Made by a program: the position numbers and the translations under genes | Assembly (NCBI GenBank): GCA_030765065.1 | Contig: CM060990.1 | Location: 215,303,290 to 215,367,289 of the forward strand | Direction of reading: 5' to 3' | DNA: 64,000 bases | Source: Deroplatys truncata | Lineage: Eukaryota; Arthropoda; Insecta; Mantodea; Mantidae | Notes under the pieces: generated by a model | What the model was told of the DNA's origin: nothing | Databases searched by the model: none | Seen by the model: the letters and a program-made list of their open reading frames with translations, nothing else | Part shown: one piece after another, positions 22,337 through 33,413 of the stretch | How positions within the stretch are numbered: the first letter of the stretch is position 1 | Layout of the letters: each line of letters starts with the position of its first letter

Positions 22337-23010
22337 ATGGAGAAGGACGAAAGTAATAAAAAGGCTCAGGCAGCAAATTTTAAGAAAGAAGAGAAAGATA
22401 TATGACCGACATTGTTTTAGAACACAAATTAGTGTTGAAAATAAAATGACTGATAGCTCTGCTAAGCGTAAGGAAGAGACATGGAAATAAATTGCAAATG
22501 AGTACAATTCTAGGAAGATCATCCAGTGTGGATGAAAATCCCTGAAATGATATTATGAGAGCATAAAGAAAACAATGAAGCAAGCAAATGCCATTGACAA
22601 GGTACGATTGTACAAAACTGGAGGCGTATGTATGTACCGCCTTTCTTAGACAATAGTAGCCAAATAACAATTGTTGCTCTTCTATTCAATCGCCAATGAG
22701 TTTGATGATGAAGTTGGATTCCATTCAGAAGTAATCACCACAGTGAAGGACATTGAAATAGTAAATCCAGATCCAACATGTCCTTCAGCAATTTTAATAA
22801 CAGGTGAGGAATTTGAAGAAAGAGAAAGTGTAAAGGTGGCGTCTGCAATTCCCATACAGAACTTTCAACTCCATTGCCTGAAAAGAACAAAGAAGACATA
22901 AGGGAGGGTTTTAATGAGAGGAGGCTTGAGTGTTTGGAAAAAGAGTACACAGTGAAAATGAAGATCTTGAAATTGGAACTAGAAATGAAAGAATCTCAGA
23001 AAAATTAAGT
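22337..23010 (+). pseudogene. Myb/SANT-like (MSANTD3-type) DNA-binding protein remnant
   Basis: Starting at MEKDESNKKAQAANFKKEEK (22,337), the sequence shows in order: an acidic/basic first helix; after a frame change DIVLEHKLVLKNKMTDSSAK and RKEETW; IANEYNSRKIIQ; after stops YYESIKKTMKQANAIDKVRL and YKTGG; and, further down, a C-terminal helix RRLECLEKEYTVKMKILKLE. This is the layout of the Myb/SANT-like domain of MSANTD3-related proteins (conserved Trp, N-S, KTGG, basic coiled C-terminus). Several stops and frame changes make it a pseudogene. The mirror copy at 24,695-25,368 is nearly identical. Whether it was a gene of the element or a captured host gene is unknown. Confidence 0.6.
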
Positions 23011-23329
23011 GTTGTTAATAACTTATACAACCATAAATATATTACAAAAAATGTAATGAAACAGGCAAGGAATAATATGGATAAAGAAACTGTTAAGCAG
23101 ATCTACTACGCTTTCATTTATTTGCACATACTCAAAGTATGGAATTACACTTTCGGGAAATATTGCAGAAATAGACATGAAAAAGATATTTACGCAAAAA
23201 AATAAAAAAAGGACTTAGAATATTAGCAAAAGTGGATAAACAGCATTCATGTAAACCAATTTTTAAAAATCATAAAATTTTAACTAAATTAAATTGAATT
23301 TTACTCTTTCTCCATCCCTGCCTCCCTCC

Positions 23330-23378
23330 CTTTCTGTCTTTCTTTCTTTCTTTCTTTCTGTCTTTCCTTCTTTCTTTA
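23330..23378 (+). repeat. (CTTT)n tract, left arm
   Basis: CTTT/TTTC microsatellite with CTGT interruptions; mirrored at about 24,325-24,375. Confidence 0.9.
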
Positions 23379-23830
23379 TATTCATTTAAATAGTTTTATA
23401 TTTATAATGCTGAAGCTTATATACCTGTGCATCTGAAAGGTCTTATTTTGAACTCATTATTACTGTAATATTTAATTGCATAATTTCAGAATGTAATAGA
23501 GCTTTCAATAGGTAACGCTAAAATTACTGTTTATGGAAAGAGGATAGGTGCACTATAAGATACAACCTGAGCCAAAAGAACATTTACAGAATGAAAACTA
23601 CACCATTTTCATTTCACTATTCTTTTCTTCTTGAATCGTGAATTATGCCTCCAGAATTCACAATCTTCATTTTCATTTGGTGCCCCGTTTCTTTCTGTTT
23701 TTATCTTAAAACAAGATTAAATATATTCCTTACCTAGAACACCCTAGGGTGAGTGGTAGATGCTATCCAACATCCTAGCCTGCAGGGGTAGGAGCTGTCT
23801 TCAGCCATAACGCATATCACCAACACCACC

Positions 23831-23880
23831 GTCGCCACCTGTGCTACCACCACCACCAACTACTACTCACATTTACTGAA
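23831..23880. other. Spacer at palindrome axis
   Basis: Fifty bases, rich in ACC and ACT trinucleotides (ACCACCACCACCAACTACTA), that do not pair with the opposite arm. The axis lies near 23,855. Confidence 0.85.
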
Positions 23881-24694
23881 GGTGGGTTGGTGATATGTGT
23901 TATGGCTGAAGACAGCTCCTACCCCTGCAGGCTAGGCTGTTGGATAGCATCTACCACTCACCCTAGGGTGTTCTAGGTAAGGAATATATTTAATCTTGTT
24001 TTAAGATAAAAACAGAAAGAAACGGGGCACCAAATGAAAATGTAGATTGTGAATTCTGGAGGCATAATTCACGATTCAAGAAGGAAAGAATAGTGAAATG
24101 AAAATGGTGAGTTTTCATTCTGTAAATGTTCTTTTGGCTCAGGTTGTATCTTATAGTGCACCTACCCTCTTTCCATAAACAGTAATTTTAGCGTTACCTA
24201 TTGAAAGCTCTATTACATTCTGAAATTATGCAATTAAATATTACAGTAATAATGAGTTCAAAATAAGACCTTTCAGATGCACAGGTATATAAGCTTCAGC
24301 ATTATAAATATAAAACTATTTAAATGAATATAAAGAAAGAAGGAAAGAAAGAAAGAAACAAAGAAAGACAGAAAGGGAAGGAGGCAGGGATGGAGAAAGG
24401 GTAAAATTCAATTTAATTTAGTTAAAATTTTATGATTTTTAAAAATTGGTTTACATGAATGCTGTTTATCCACTTTTGCTAATATTCTAAGTCCTTTTTT
24501 TATTTTTTTGCGTAAATATCTTTTTCATGTCTATTTCTGCAATATTTCCCGAAAGTGTAATTCCATACTTTGAGTATGTGCAAATAAATGAAAGCGTAGT
24601 AGATCTGCTTAACAGTTTCTTTATCCATATTATTCCTTGCCTGTTTCATTACATTTTTTGTAATATATTTATGGTTGTATAAGTTATTAACAAC

Positions 24695-25368
24695 ACTTAA
24701 TTTTTCTGAGATTCTTTCATTTCTAGTTCCAATTTCAAGATCTTCATTTTCACTGTGTACTCTTTTTCCAAACACTCAAGCCTCCTCTCATTAAAACCCT
24801 CCCTTATGTCTTCTTTGTTCTTTTCAGGCAATGGAGTTGAAAGTTCTGTATGGGAATTGCAGACGCCACCTTTACACTTTCTCTTTCTTCAAATTCCTCA
24901 CCTGTTATTAAAATTGCTGAAGGACATGTTGGATCTGGATTTACTATTTCAATGTCCTTCACTGTGGTGATTACTTCTGAATGGAATCCAACTTCATCAT
25001 CAAACTCATTGGCGATTGAATAGAAGAGCAACAATTGTTATTTGGCTACTATTGTCTAAGAAAGGCGGTACATACATACGCCTCCAGTTTTGTACAATCG
25101 TACCTTGTCAATGGCATTTGCTTGCTTCATTGTTTTCTTTATGCTCTCATAATATCATTTCAGGGATTTTCATCCACACTGGATGATCTTCCTAGAATTG
25201 TACTCATTTGCAATTTATTTCCATGTCTCTTCCTTACGCTTAGCAGAGCTATCAGTCATTTTATTTTCAACACTAATTTGTGTTCTAAAACAATGTCGGT
25301 CATATATCTTTCTCTTCTTTCTTAAAATTTGCTGCCTGAGCTTTTTTATTACTTTCGTCCTTCTCCAT
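24695..25368 (-). pseudogene. Myb/SANT-like remnant, mirror copy
   Basis: Reverse-strand twin of 22,337-23,010. The readings at 24,804-25,034 and 24,500-24,775 are residue-for-residue the same as their left-arm partners, and the reading at 25,215-25,436 differs from its partner by one residue (KKLRQ versus KRLRQ). The same disabling stops are shared, so decay pre-dated duplication or the arms have since been homogenised. Confidence 0.6.
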
Positions 25369-25864
25369 TTTGCAATTTGTTTATGTATCAGAGACAAATG
25401 AAAGTTGAATGACATTAGCAATTGTGAATGATTCAATACAATTGCAGTGATCTGAGATTAGTGAATAATGAATAACGTTTATTTCTCAATACTCAGTACA
25501 TAATTAAGTTATATACTTTTAGACTATAATAATATTTGAAAATATTAGGCTATTTACACTATAAATTCACTTCTTTGTTGTTTGCCTATACTAATCTATG
25601 TTCTCAGTACATACAACTCCTGGTTTTCTGTGTATCGATGACCCTCTGTCTACTTGCTTATGTTTCATTATATATATATACCTTTATTTATTTATTTATT
25701 TTTTATTAATGTGCCATATGTATCATTTCCAATTCAGTTGTTAGTCATTTATCGTGCCTATAAAGTCACTGTAGTTGGTTTCTGGAATAATTTCTCCATT
25801 TTTATCTATTTTTATTTTGTTACTAATTGCGGAGCTCTTTTTTAATTCAGAATTCATTCAGGCT

Positions 25865-26245
25865 GTCTTTTTAAAATTTAATACCATATCCAAACTATCA
25901 TAATGCTGTTGTACTAGTTTTAGCATAGAATTTGCTTTTTCTCAACCTCAATTATTGTTTTGACTTTAATTATTAATGTCATGTCATCTGCATATCGAAT
26001 GGCTAAGCCGCTGTTTCTTAAAATCAGCTCAAATATATCATTCACATATACCAAAAATAAGAATGGCCGTGGTTTAGAACCTTGCGGAACCCCCCTGTTT
26101 AATAGTTCATAGTGTGATTTTATTTTTTCCATTGTTTCATTTTTCTTATTTATGTAATTTATTTCAATACATTGTGTTCTGTTTCTTAGATATGAATTGA
26201 TCCAAGCCTTTGTTAATCCCTGAACGGCTAGTTTTCTAATTTATC
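25865..26245 (-). pseudogene. Non-LTR RT remnant, mirror copy
   Basis: Twin of 21,460-21,840, with the same 70-residue open stretch holding the GVPQG and YADD motifs (25,920-26,132) and the same TTAA junction on its outer side (about 26,246-26,249). Confidence 0.75.
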
Positions 26246-27034
26246 AATTAACGCTAGGACAACCCGAACTTTCCCTGCCCTCTCTAACATCCAGAGGATC
26301 ATTTTGATCCCTACCATATAACATTAACATTCTGCATCATTATTTCAAATTTATATTTGTATTCAATTAGTATATTTTAATGTTTTTACATGATTTATAT
26401 GCCAGTTAAAATGCTGAATTGTGAATTCTACAACAAAACACAAATAATATCAATTATTAAAAAATAAATAAATTTCATTGAAACCCACAAAACCCAAACA
26501 AGAGTAAGCAAATGAGGGAGTTTACTTTGTTTTAATTGCATAGAAAAATTGAATTATTCATGTTTACAACAATTTTAGCTAGTTCATACTCTACACAATT
26601 GACACATTTATAATCAGGTTTCTTTGTGCATTTTCTTACAAACAGTGCACTTGGAAGTAGTTTTATTACACTTGCAGAATTTAAGAACTTGACATTTATG
26701 GTATTTCTGTGTTATATCGTCTTCATTTTCATAATCGTCTGTAGTCCTACAAAGTGAGCGACTCTTCACATAGAGTGTAGTTCTTACGTTTTGTTACTTG
26801 GTTACATAGTTGCTACGTGTTGTTACGTCGTGTGACGTTTCTGGTTACGAGATGGCACGTGATGTTGCGTGGTTATGTTACTTAGTATGACGTCTTGTCA
26901 TGCTGTTATGTTACGTTGTGTTACGTCTTGTTACGTGGTTACGTTAGATAATGATAGGAATGAATAGACAATGAGAAGATCCAGAACATATAAGGTGGGA
27001 ATAGGTTAGGACGTATACTTCACTGTAAACCGAT

Positions 27035-29188
27035 ATACAGTTTGTCCCTCTCTGTCTCACACACTACTGTTTAACATATATAAAGTTTGTAAGGTTTAGA
27101 AAATAAGTATATAAAAGTGTTGTAACGCTGGATGAGAAAAGTTTTATAATCGAATTACTCTCTATATTACCGTATAAACCTACATTCCTCCTCCTTCAAC
27201 CTCTGTCTATCCTTGTATCTCTCCCGTTTTCCATATTTCTCCCATATAAACGTATACTCTACTCCTCAAACCATGTCTAGACTAGCACCTCTCCTCGTAT
27301 GCCCTACCGTTCTCATATAAATGCATTTTCCTCCTTGAAGACTCTCTCAACCTAGCACCTACCTTCGTTTTCATTGTCTCTCCATATAAACGCATGCCAT
27401 GTCATTCAGACCTTCCTGACTAGCCTAGCACTTCTCCTCATATTCCCCTACCTCTCTCATATAAGATGCATTCCCTCCTTCAACCCCGTCTAGCCTAGCA
27501 TCGACCCTCGTATTCCCTATCTCTCGCATATAAACGCCTACTCTATCATTCAAAACTCCTATCCTAATACCTCTCCTCAGTTCGCTATATCGCTCATATA
27601 AAACGCCATATTCTACCCTTCAAGTCCTGTTTAGTATAGCATCTCTCCTTGTATTCCCTATCTCTCTCGTATAAAGCATATCCCTCCATCCTTTAGCATC
27701 TGACTAGCCTAGCATCAGCCCTGGTATTCCCTATCTCTCCCCTATAACTGCATTTTCCTCCTTGAACCGTCGCATCTACCCTCGTTTTCCCTATCCTTTC
27801 CCATATAAACGCAAAAGTGGACCAGCTTCTGTCTATAATACCGTCTCCGTTTTCCATATATTCCTCATATAATCGTATACCGTACTCCTTAACCGCCAAC
27901 CGAGGAAGGAACAAGTATCTTTTTGAGCTGACATTCGCATGCAGACGAGGGAAAACTACGAAAAAATCAAAGGTCTGAGCGAGTGGCCGACGGTAATCCA
28001 GTCAGAGTGCCTTAGAAGCACGTAGGTTAAGATAGAATGATATAACATGAAAAACGTGATAGCATACGGTGCTCAGGCATTCGCCTGCAGACCAGGGAAA
28101 ACCACAAAAAAATACAGTTTGTCCCTCTCCGTCTCGCACACTACTGTTTAACATATATAAAGTTTGTAAGGTTTAGAAAATAAGTATATAAAAGTGTTGT
28201 AACGCTGGATGAGAAACGTTTTATAATCGAATTACTCTCTAAATTACCGTATAAACATACATTCCTCCTCCTTCAACCTCTGTCTATCCTTGTATCTCTC
28301 CCGTTTTCCATATTTCTCCCATATAAACGTATACTCTACTCCTCAAACCATGTCTAGACTAGCTTCTCTCCTCGTATGCCCTACCGCTCTCATATAAATG
28401 CATTTTCCTCCTTGAAGACTCTCTCAACCTAGCACCTTCCTTCGTTTCCCTTGTCTCTCCATATAAACGCATGCCATGTCATTCAGACCTTCCTGACTAG
28501 CCTAGCACTTCTCCTCATATTCCCCTACCTCTCTCATATAAGATGCATTCCCTCCTTCAACCCCGTCTAGCCTAGCATCGACCCTCGTATTCCCTATCTC
28601 TCGCATATAAACGCCTACTCTATCATTCAAAACTCCTATCCTAATCCCTCTCCTCGGTTCGCTATATCCCTCATATAAAACGCCATATTCTACCCTTCAA
28701 GTCCTGTTTAGTATAGCATCTTTCCTTGTATTCCCTATCTCTCTCGTGTAAAGCATATCCCCCCCTTCTTTAGCATCTGACTAGCCTAGCATTAGCCCTG
28801 GTATTCCCTATCTCTCCCCTATAAATGCATTTTCCTCCTTGAACCGTCGCATCTACCCTCGTTTTGCCGATCCTTTCTCATATAAACGCAAAAGTGGACC
28901 AGCTTCTGTCTATAATACCGTCTCCGTTTTCCATATATTCCTCATATAATCGTATACCGTACTCCTTAACCGCCACCCGAGGAAGGGACAAGTATCTTTT
29001 TGAGCAGACATTCGCATGCAGACCAGGGAAAACTACGAAAAAATCAAAGGTCTGAGCGAGTGGCCGATGGTAATCCAGTCAGAGTGCCTTAGAAGCACGT
29101 AGGTTAAGATAGAATGATATAACATGAAAAACGTGGTAGCATACGGTGCTCAGGCATTCGCCTGCAGACCAGTGAAAACCACAAAAAA
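27035..29188 (-). repeat. 1,077-bp tandem duplication, right arm only
   Basis: Unit 1 (27,035-28,111) and unit 2 (28,112-29,188) both begin ATACAGTTTGTCCCTCTC and run through the 72-bp minisatellite to a CCAGGGAAAACCAC/CCAGTGAAAACCAC boundary in an A-rich run. The left arm has one copy. The junction lies in an A7-T stretch, compatible with unequal exchange or replication slippage at microhomology. Confidence 0.9.
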
Positions 29189-30159
29189 ATCAAAGATCTG
29201 AGCGACTGACCGTCGTTAATCTGGTTACGTGGCATTGCAACGTAATGTTAAGCTGTAAGGGTGGTTCAGGAGACATGGTAGGCAAAAAGGGGGCGGCCCT
29301 ACCGTTTAAAGATTTGAACTTGGAGTCTATCCCATCCGTCCTGACGTCTCCGGCTCTGTGAACAATTTCTGTCTAGATGCCTAATGTTTCAGGAGAGAAT
29401 CCTTTCACCTATAACATATTTATAGAGGGAGCACGAACCTTTTAGATCAATCATAAACTCGCTCCATAACCAGCTGTATATGATCGCTCAACGTGTATTA
29501 ACCTCAGCCATATAACCTCACGCCCAGAAGCAGGATGTTTATGACGTCACACCTAGAGACAGGATGTCTGACAGCATCAAACACGTTTAAACTCGTCTCA
29601 TAACTACCTGCTTATGCTGTCACACCAGCAAGAGAAGCATTCTCACACGCTCATTCAGACATATATTTCAATTTCAAAGCCTACCACCACCACCACCTAT
29701 TGTACCAAGGTTAATTCCAGCTGTATTATCACAATACTTAAAGTAAAAGCTTAAAAGGTAACGTAGAAGATTTTCCTCCTTATTTAGTTAAATGTATGTA
29801 TATACTAGATTATCTCATGTTTTCATTCCCTTTTCAATTCTTCCTTTCCATCTTCTCACAGAAAGACCATTACATTTCACTACAATCACGAGAAAAGCAA
29901 TTTTTCCAGAGTTACACAGATTCTAAGCTTCTAAATCGAACCGGGTAATACTTTTAATAAATGTATTTTAGCTCCCCCCACATAAGCATCAAGCATTTAA
30001 TCTTTATTAGAACCTGATATGATCCATAGGCTTGAAGATATATGAAATCATCCCTTCGGGATTCGATTTGAGTACTTTAAAGTAATATTTGTCATGATAA
30101 CGATATTTAAGGACTAGATACTCTGTTTGCGTTTACCTTGACATGTCTATCTAAATTAG

Positions 30160-31470
30160 ATTACGAGTTATTAAATTTATAAGTAAATTTCATTGAATCG
30201 GTATTCGAACCCAGAACACCAGGAACAAAATAATTTATGATATTAGCTCAACATGTTAAACAAAGCTGTATGCAGGTACATCATCGATCTAAGTGATATA
30301 TTCTAGTGTACAGAGGAAAATTAAGGAAGTCATTAAAAGATGGGGAATCGAACCAAGCACAACTGATTGGCAATTATAACAGCATTAATCACCCAGTGTA
30401 GAACTTATCAATCATGCTTTGGTCCACTCCTCTACCTCACTTAGTTCCCGAGATAATAAAGATTTAAAAATTAAGGATCCAACCCAGGACGTCAGGTATC
30501 TAATTACACATCCACAAGATACTACCTAATAACATAAACGCAATAAAGTTTATTTAGCGTCTTTATCTTAATTAGTTTAGGAGTTATTAAATTTATAATT
30601 AAATTACATTTTATCGGTATTCGAACCCAGGACACCAGAAACAAACTTATTTACAATATTAGCTTGATATGTTAAAAAGAGCTGTATGCTGTTACAGCAT
30701 CAATCTAAGTGATATATTCTAGAGTATAGAGAAAAATTAAGTAAGTGATTGAAAGATCGGGATTCGAAATAAGGACAACTGATTGAAAATTATATACAGT
30801 ATTCAATACCCATCACCGGTGCTATCAATCATGCTTTGGTTCACCCTTCTACCTCTCCTAGTTTCTGAGATAATGGTGATTTAAAAATTAAGGATCGAAC
30901 CCAGGACGTCAGGTATCTAGTTACACATTCTCAAGATACTTCCTAATAACATAAAGGCAATAAAGTTTATTTGGCGTCTTTATCTTAATTAGTTTAGGAG
31001 TTAATTAATTTATAATTAAATTACATTTTATCGGTATTCGAACCCAGGACACCAGAAGCAAAATTATTTACAATTAGTTTGATATGTTTAAAGGTGCTGT
31101 ATGCAGTTACAGCATCAATCTAAGTGATATATTCTAGAGTATAGAGAAAAATTAAGTAAGTGCTTGAAAGATCGGGATTCGAAATAAGGACAACTGATTG
31201 AAAATTATATACAGTATTAATTACCCATTACAGGAGCTATCAATCATGCTTTGGTCCACCCCTCTGTCTTTCTTAGTTTCCGAGATAATGACGATTTAAA
31301 AATTAAGGATTGAACCCAGAACACCAGGTACCCAAATATACATTCACAAGAAACTACCTAATGACATTAATGTAATAAACTTTATTTGACGTCTTTATCG
31401 TAATTAGTCTCTGAGTTATTAGAAGCTGAATTTGTAATCACTCCTAGGATTCGAACCCAGGCATCCCGGA
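30160..31470 (-). repeat. B-box-bearing satellite, mirror copy
   Basis: Reverse complement of 17,300-18,620, with the same three higher-order units of about 415 bp (GGTATTCGAACCCAG motifs near 30,205, 30,620 and 31,035). Confidence 0.75.
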
Positions 31471-31734
31471 TAACTTGGAACAATACCCTAATGTCGCGGC
31501 GCATTCCAATGAATTGATAAGTTTTTATCTCATTGTTCTATAACTTTACTTTAGAATGAAGCTGGTAGAAGCGCACAACTTTACTTTAGAAGGTAGATGG
31601 CAGAAGCGCGCTACTAGCTGGAACGATCCTAGATCTGGAAACGTTAGGGAGACACAGCGCAATAAGCAAAATGCACAATTCAATTCATATACAATTAATT
31701 AATAAAAATATTTAATTGTATTCATTGATCAGCG

Positions 31735-31965
31735 AGGCCATTTTTATTTTTAATTTTGTATGTAATATTCACCTATAATGTTAACCGTATTTATTTTTTA
31801 ATAACATATATAGTATTCACCTATAATGTTAACCGAATCATTTATTTTTTTAATAACATTTATAATATTTAACTATAATGTTATCCTATTTATTTTATTT
31901 TTAATAACATATGTAGTATACACCGATCAATGAGAAGCTTATTTATTTTTAATGCCGTATGTAAT
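31735..31965 (-). repeat. AT-rich ~55-bp repeats, mirror copy
   Basis: Mirror of 16,820-17,045. Confidence 0.75.
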
Positions 31966-32722
31966 ATTTCTTTCCGCCAATCTGAATTCTGAATACTTTA
32001 TTCGCAATATTTTATTGAAAGAAATAAGAGCTATGAAACTTAATCATTAATTATCAGGGAAAAAATTGTCTAGACTTGGGTTTTTCCACAGTTTGTGATG
32101 GAAATTCTACGAGCTAAAAGGTATTTACATTGAGTGTCTGGGATTTTTCAGAGCACTTAGGAAAACAATTACTGACATTGTCCGCTAATGACTGTATACA
32201 GATCCGGGATGCAATCTTAAAGTCTATTAATGTGTTTAATGTGGTGAAAGCGTCTAACGTTGTCAGCTAATGTGTGTATACATGGATATTACCGTTATCA
32301 CCAGACAGAAGTAGGTTGCGGGGTTTTTCATTACATGGCGGACTGTTCCCGTGAGCGTGCTACTTATACAAACGTTACCACTTGCGCTCGAGTCAATTCA
32401 TATACAATTAATTAATCAAAAAACTTAATTGATCGAGGAGCATTAGATATGCAATGTGCGGGCATTAGTAGTCATAAAATGCCAATTCTTTTTTTAAATA
32501 ATGTTTGCCGAGGGGCGGCAGGCATCGAGAAAAAACATTCCCTACCGCGCAACTCAAGACAGGACGCTACGGCACGCGACTAGACCGCATGGGGGAGGGG
32601 GTAGGACCTATCGGCATTAGGTAAGAACACAAAGAGAGAGGTGGCGGGGCCTAGCGACACGAGACCAGGCGGTATCTAAGACCTCAAAGGGAGCCGACGG
32701 GAGGCGGCAACACAGAACAAAC

Positions 32723-32888
32723 GATGTCGATTATATCTTATCAGCTGTCGGCATCTCCGGCGGTCATTAGCGGGTTACACATGTTTACATATGTATTACC
32801 ACGCATATCCATTAGACGTGTCATTAGCGGTTACACATGTTTACATGTGTTTACAGATGTCGATTATATCTTATCAGTTGTCGGCATC
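32723..32888 (-). repeat. Subterminal 33-bp direct repeats, right end
   Basis: Mirror of 15,805-15,970. The two 33-bp units sit at 32,723-32,755 (one A-to-G type change) and 32,856-32,888. Confidence 0.8.
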
Positions 32889-32924
32889 TTCCTTTGTTCT
32901 TGAAGGAACATTTTATTTACTACT

Positions 32925-32930
32925 TAGCTC
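32925..32930. repeat. 6-bp TSD of the palindrome, right
   Basis: TAGCTC, partner of 15,763-15,768. Confidence 0.75.
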
Positions 32931-33413
32931 TGACTGCAAATTTAGATTATAATCAGTAATGGCTGACCTATCCTCTCCTACTTCACATATTTCCATTGTT
33001 TTCTGTTTCCATTTTATTTTGTATATTTTCTCTTGTTACTTTTAGTTTAGAATTGTTGAATTTTAACTTTCCACTTCTTAACAACATGTAATTATTTTAA
33101 TTATATATATATTCATAACCATCTTGAAAATTATATAAATATATATTATTGGAATTTTCTGACCTTTTCTCTGGCTGTGTTAGTAAATCTTTATACTCTG
33201 GTGTTCCCTTGTAGATTCTAGTTGAATTGTTGACTGCGTGCCCCGTACTCCTGAAAGAATTGTGTTTGCTGTCCTTGGATGATGTTGTATGATGATCTTG
33301 AAGTTCTTGTAGTGAAATCTTGTAGTTTTGTCGATTCTGGTAGGTCTCCGATGCTCCTTAATTTCTTCTTTTCACTTATTCTCGCCTATTCTTGCCCCAC
33401 GTTTAGGCTCCAA
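32931..33413 (-). other. Probable gypsy 5' leader with degenerate tRNA-Lys primer site
   Basis: If the palindrome is removed, this AT-rich sequence lies directly upstream of the gypsy gag on the minus strand. At 33,395-33,413 the plus strand reads GCCCCACGTTTAGGCTCCA. This is 16 of 18 positions plus one inserted base against the 3' end of insect tRNA-Lys including CCA, in the orientation expected for a minus-strand primer-binding site. Similar CGCCCCACGTTTAC motifs recur at about 33,529, 33,568 and 33,594. The LTR should start near 33,414, but without the 3' LTR in the window it cannot be delimited. Confidence 0.35.

Larger units (their letters stand above)
15769..23830 (+). repeat. Left arm of giant palindrome
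   Basis: 8,062 bp. In order: subterminal 33-bp direct repeats, a GC-richer block (15,970-16,270), AT-rich 55-bp tandem repeats, B-box satellite, about 0.8 kb of unique sequence (18,600-19,420), a 72-bp minisatellite, CGTAAC-rich repeats, a Cys-rich segment ending in a TTAA junction, an RT remnant, a Myb/SANT remnant, a CTTT tract. It carries about 110 bp (about 16,010-16,125) that the right arm lacks. Confidence 0.9.
15769..32924. mobile_element. Giant 17.2-kb palindromic transposable element
   Basis: An almost perfect inverted repeat: left arm 15,769-23,830, spacer 23,831-23,880, right arm 23,881-32,924. It begins AGTAGTAAATAAGATGTTCC and ends with the complement (one mismatch), flanked by a 6-bp TSD TAGCTC inside a gypsy leader. 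Mirror coordinates sum to 47,700-47,706 across the inner 3 kb of each arm and to 48,785 beyond a 1,077-bp duplication, so indels are few. No transposase, polymerase or integrase is recognisable. The 6-bp TSD, 5'-AG...CT-3' ends and length of 15-20 kb are the hallmarks described for Maverick/Polinton elements; a foldback-type element of another superfamily is the alternative. Confidence 0.8.
23881..32924 (-). repeat. Right arm of giant palindrome
   Basis: 9,044 bp, the reverse complement of the left arm. It is longer because of a 1,077-bp tandem duplication (27,035-29,188) and lacks the left arm's extra 110 bp. Contents mirror the left arm. Confidence 0.9.

Noticed and set aside
15769..32924. 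CRISPR-like or bacterial interpretation of the repeated units
   Set aside because: Repeats are tandem satellites and inverted arms in a eukaryotic transposon setting; no spacer logic or cas genes.
15769..32924. Pure assembly artefact explaining the palindrome
   Set aside because: The arms differ by a 1,077-bp duplication, a 110-bp block and scattered substitutions, and an exact TSD sits in matching gypsy flanks. Not excluded without long reads, but not the simplest reading.
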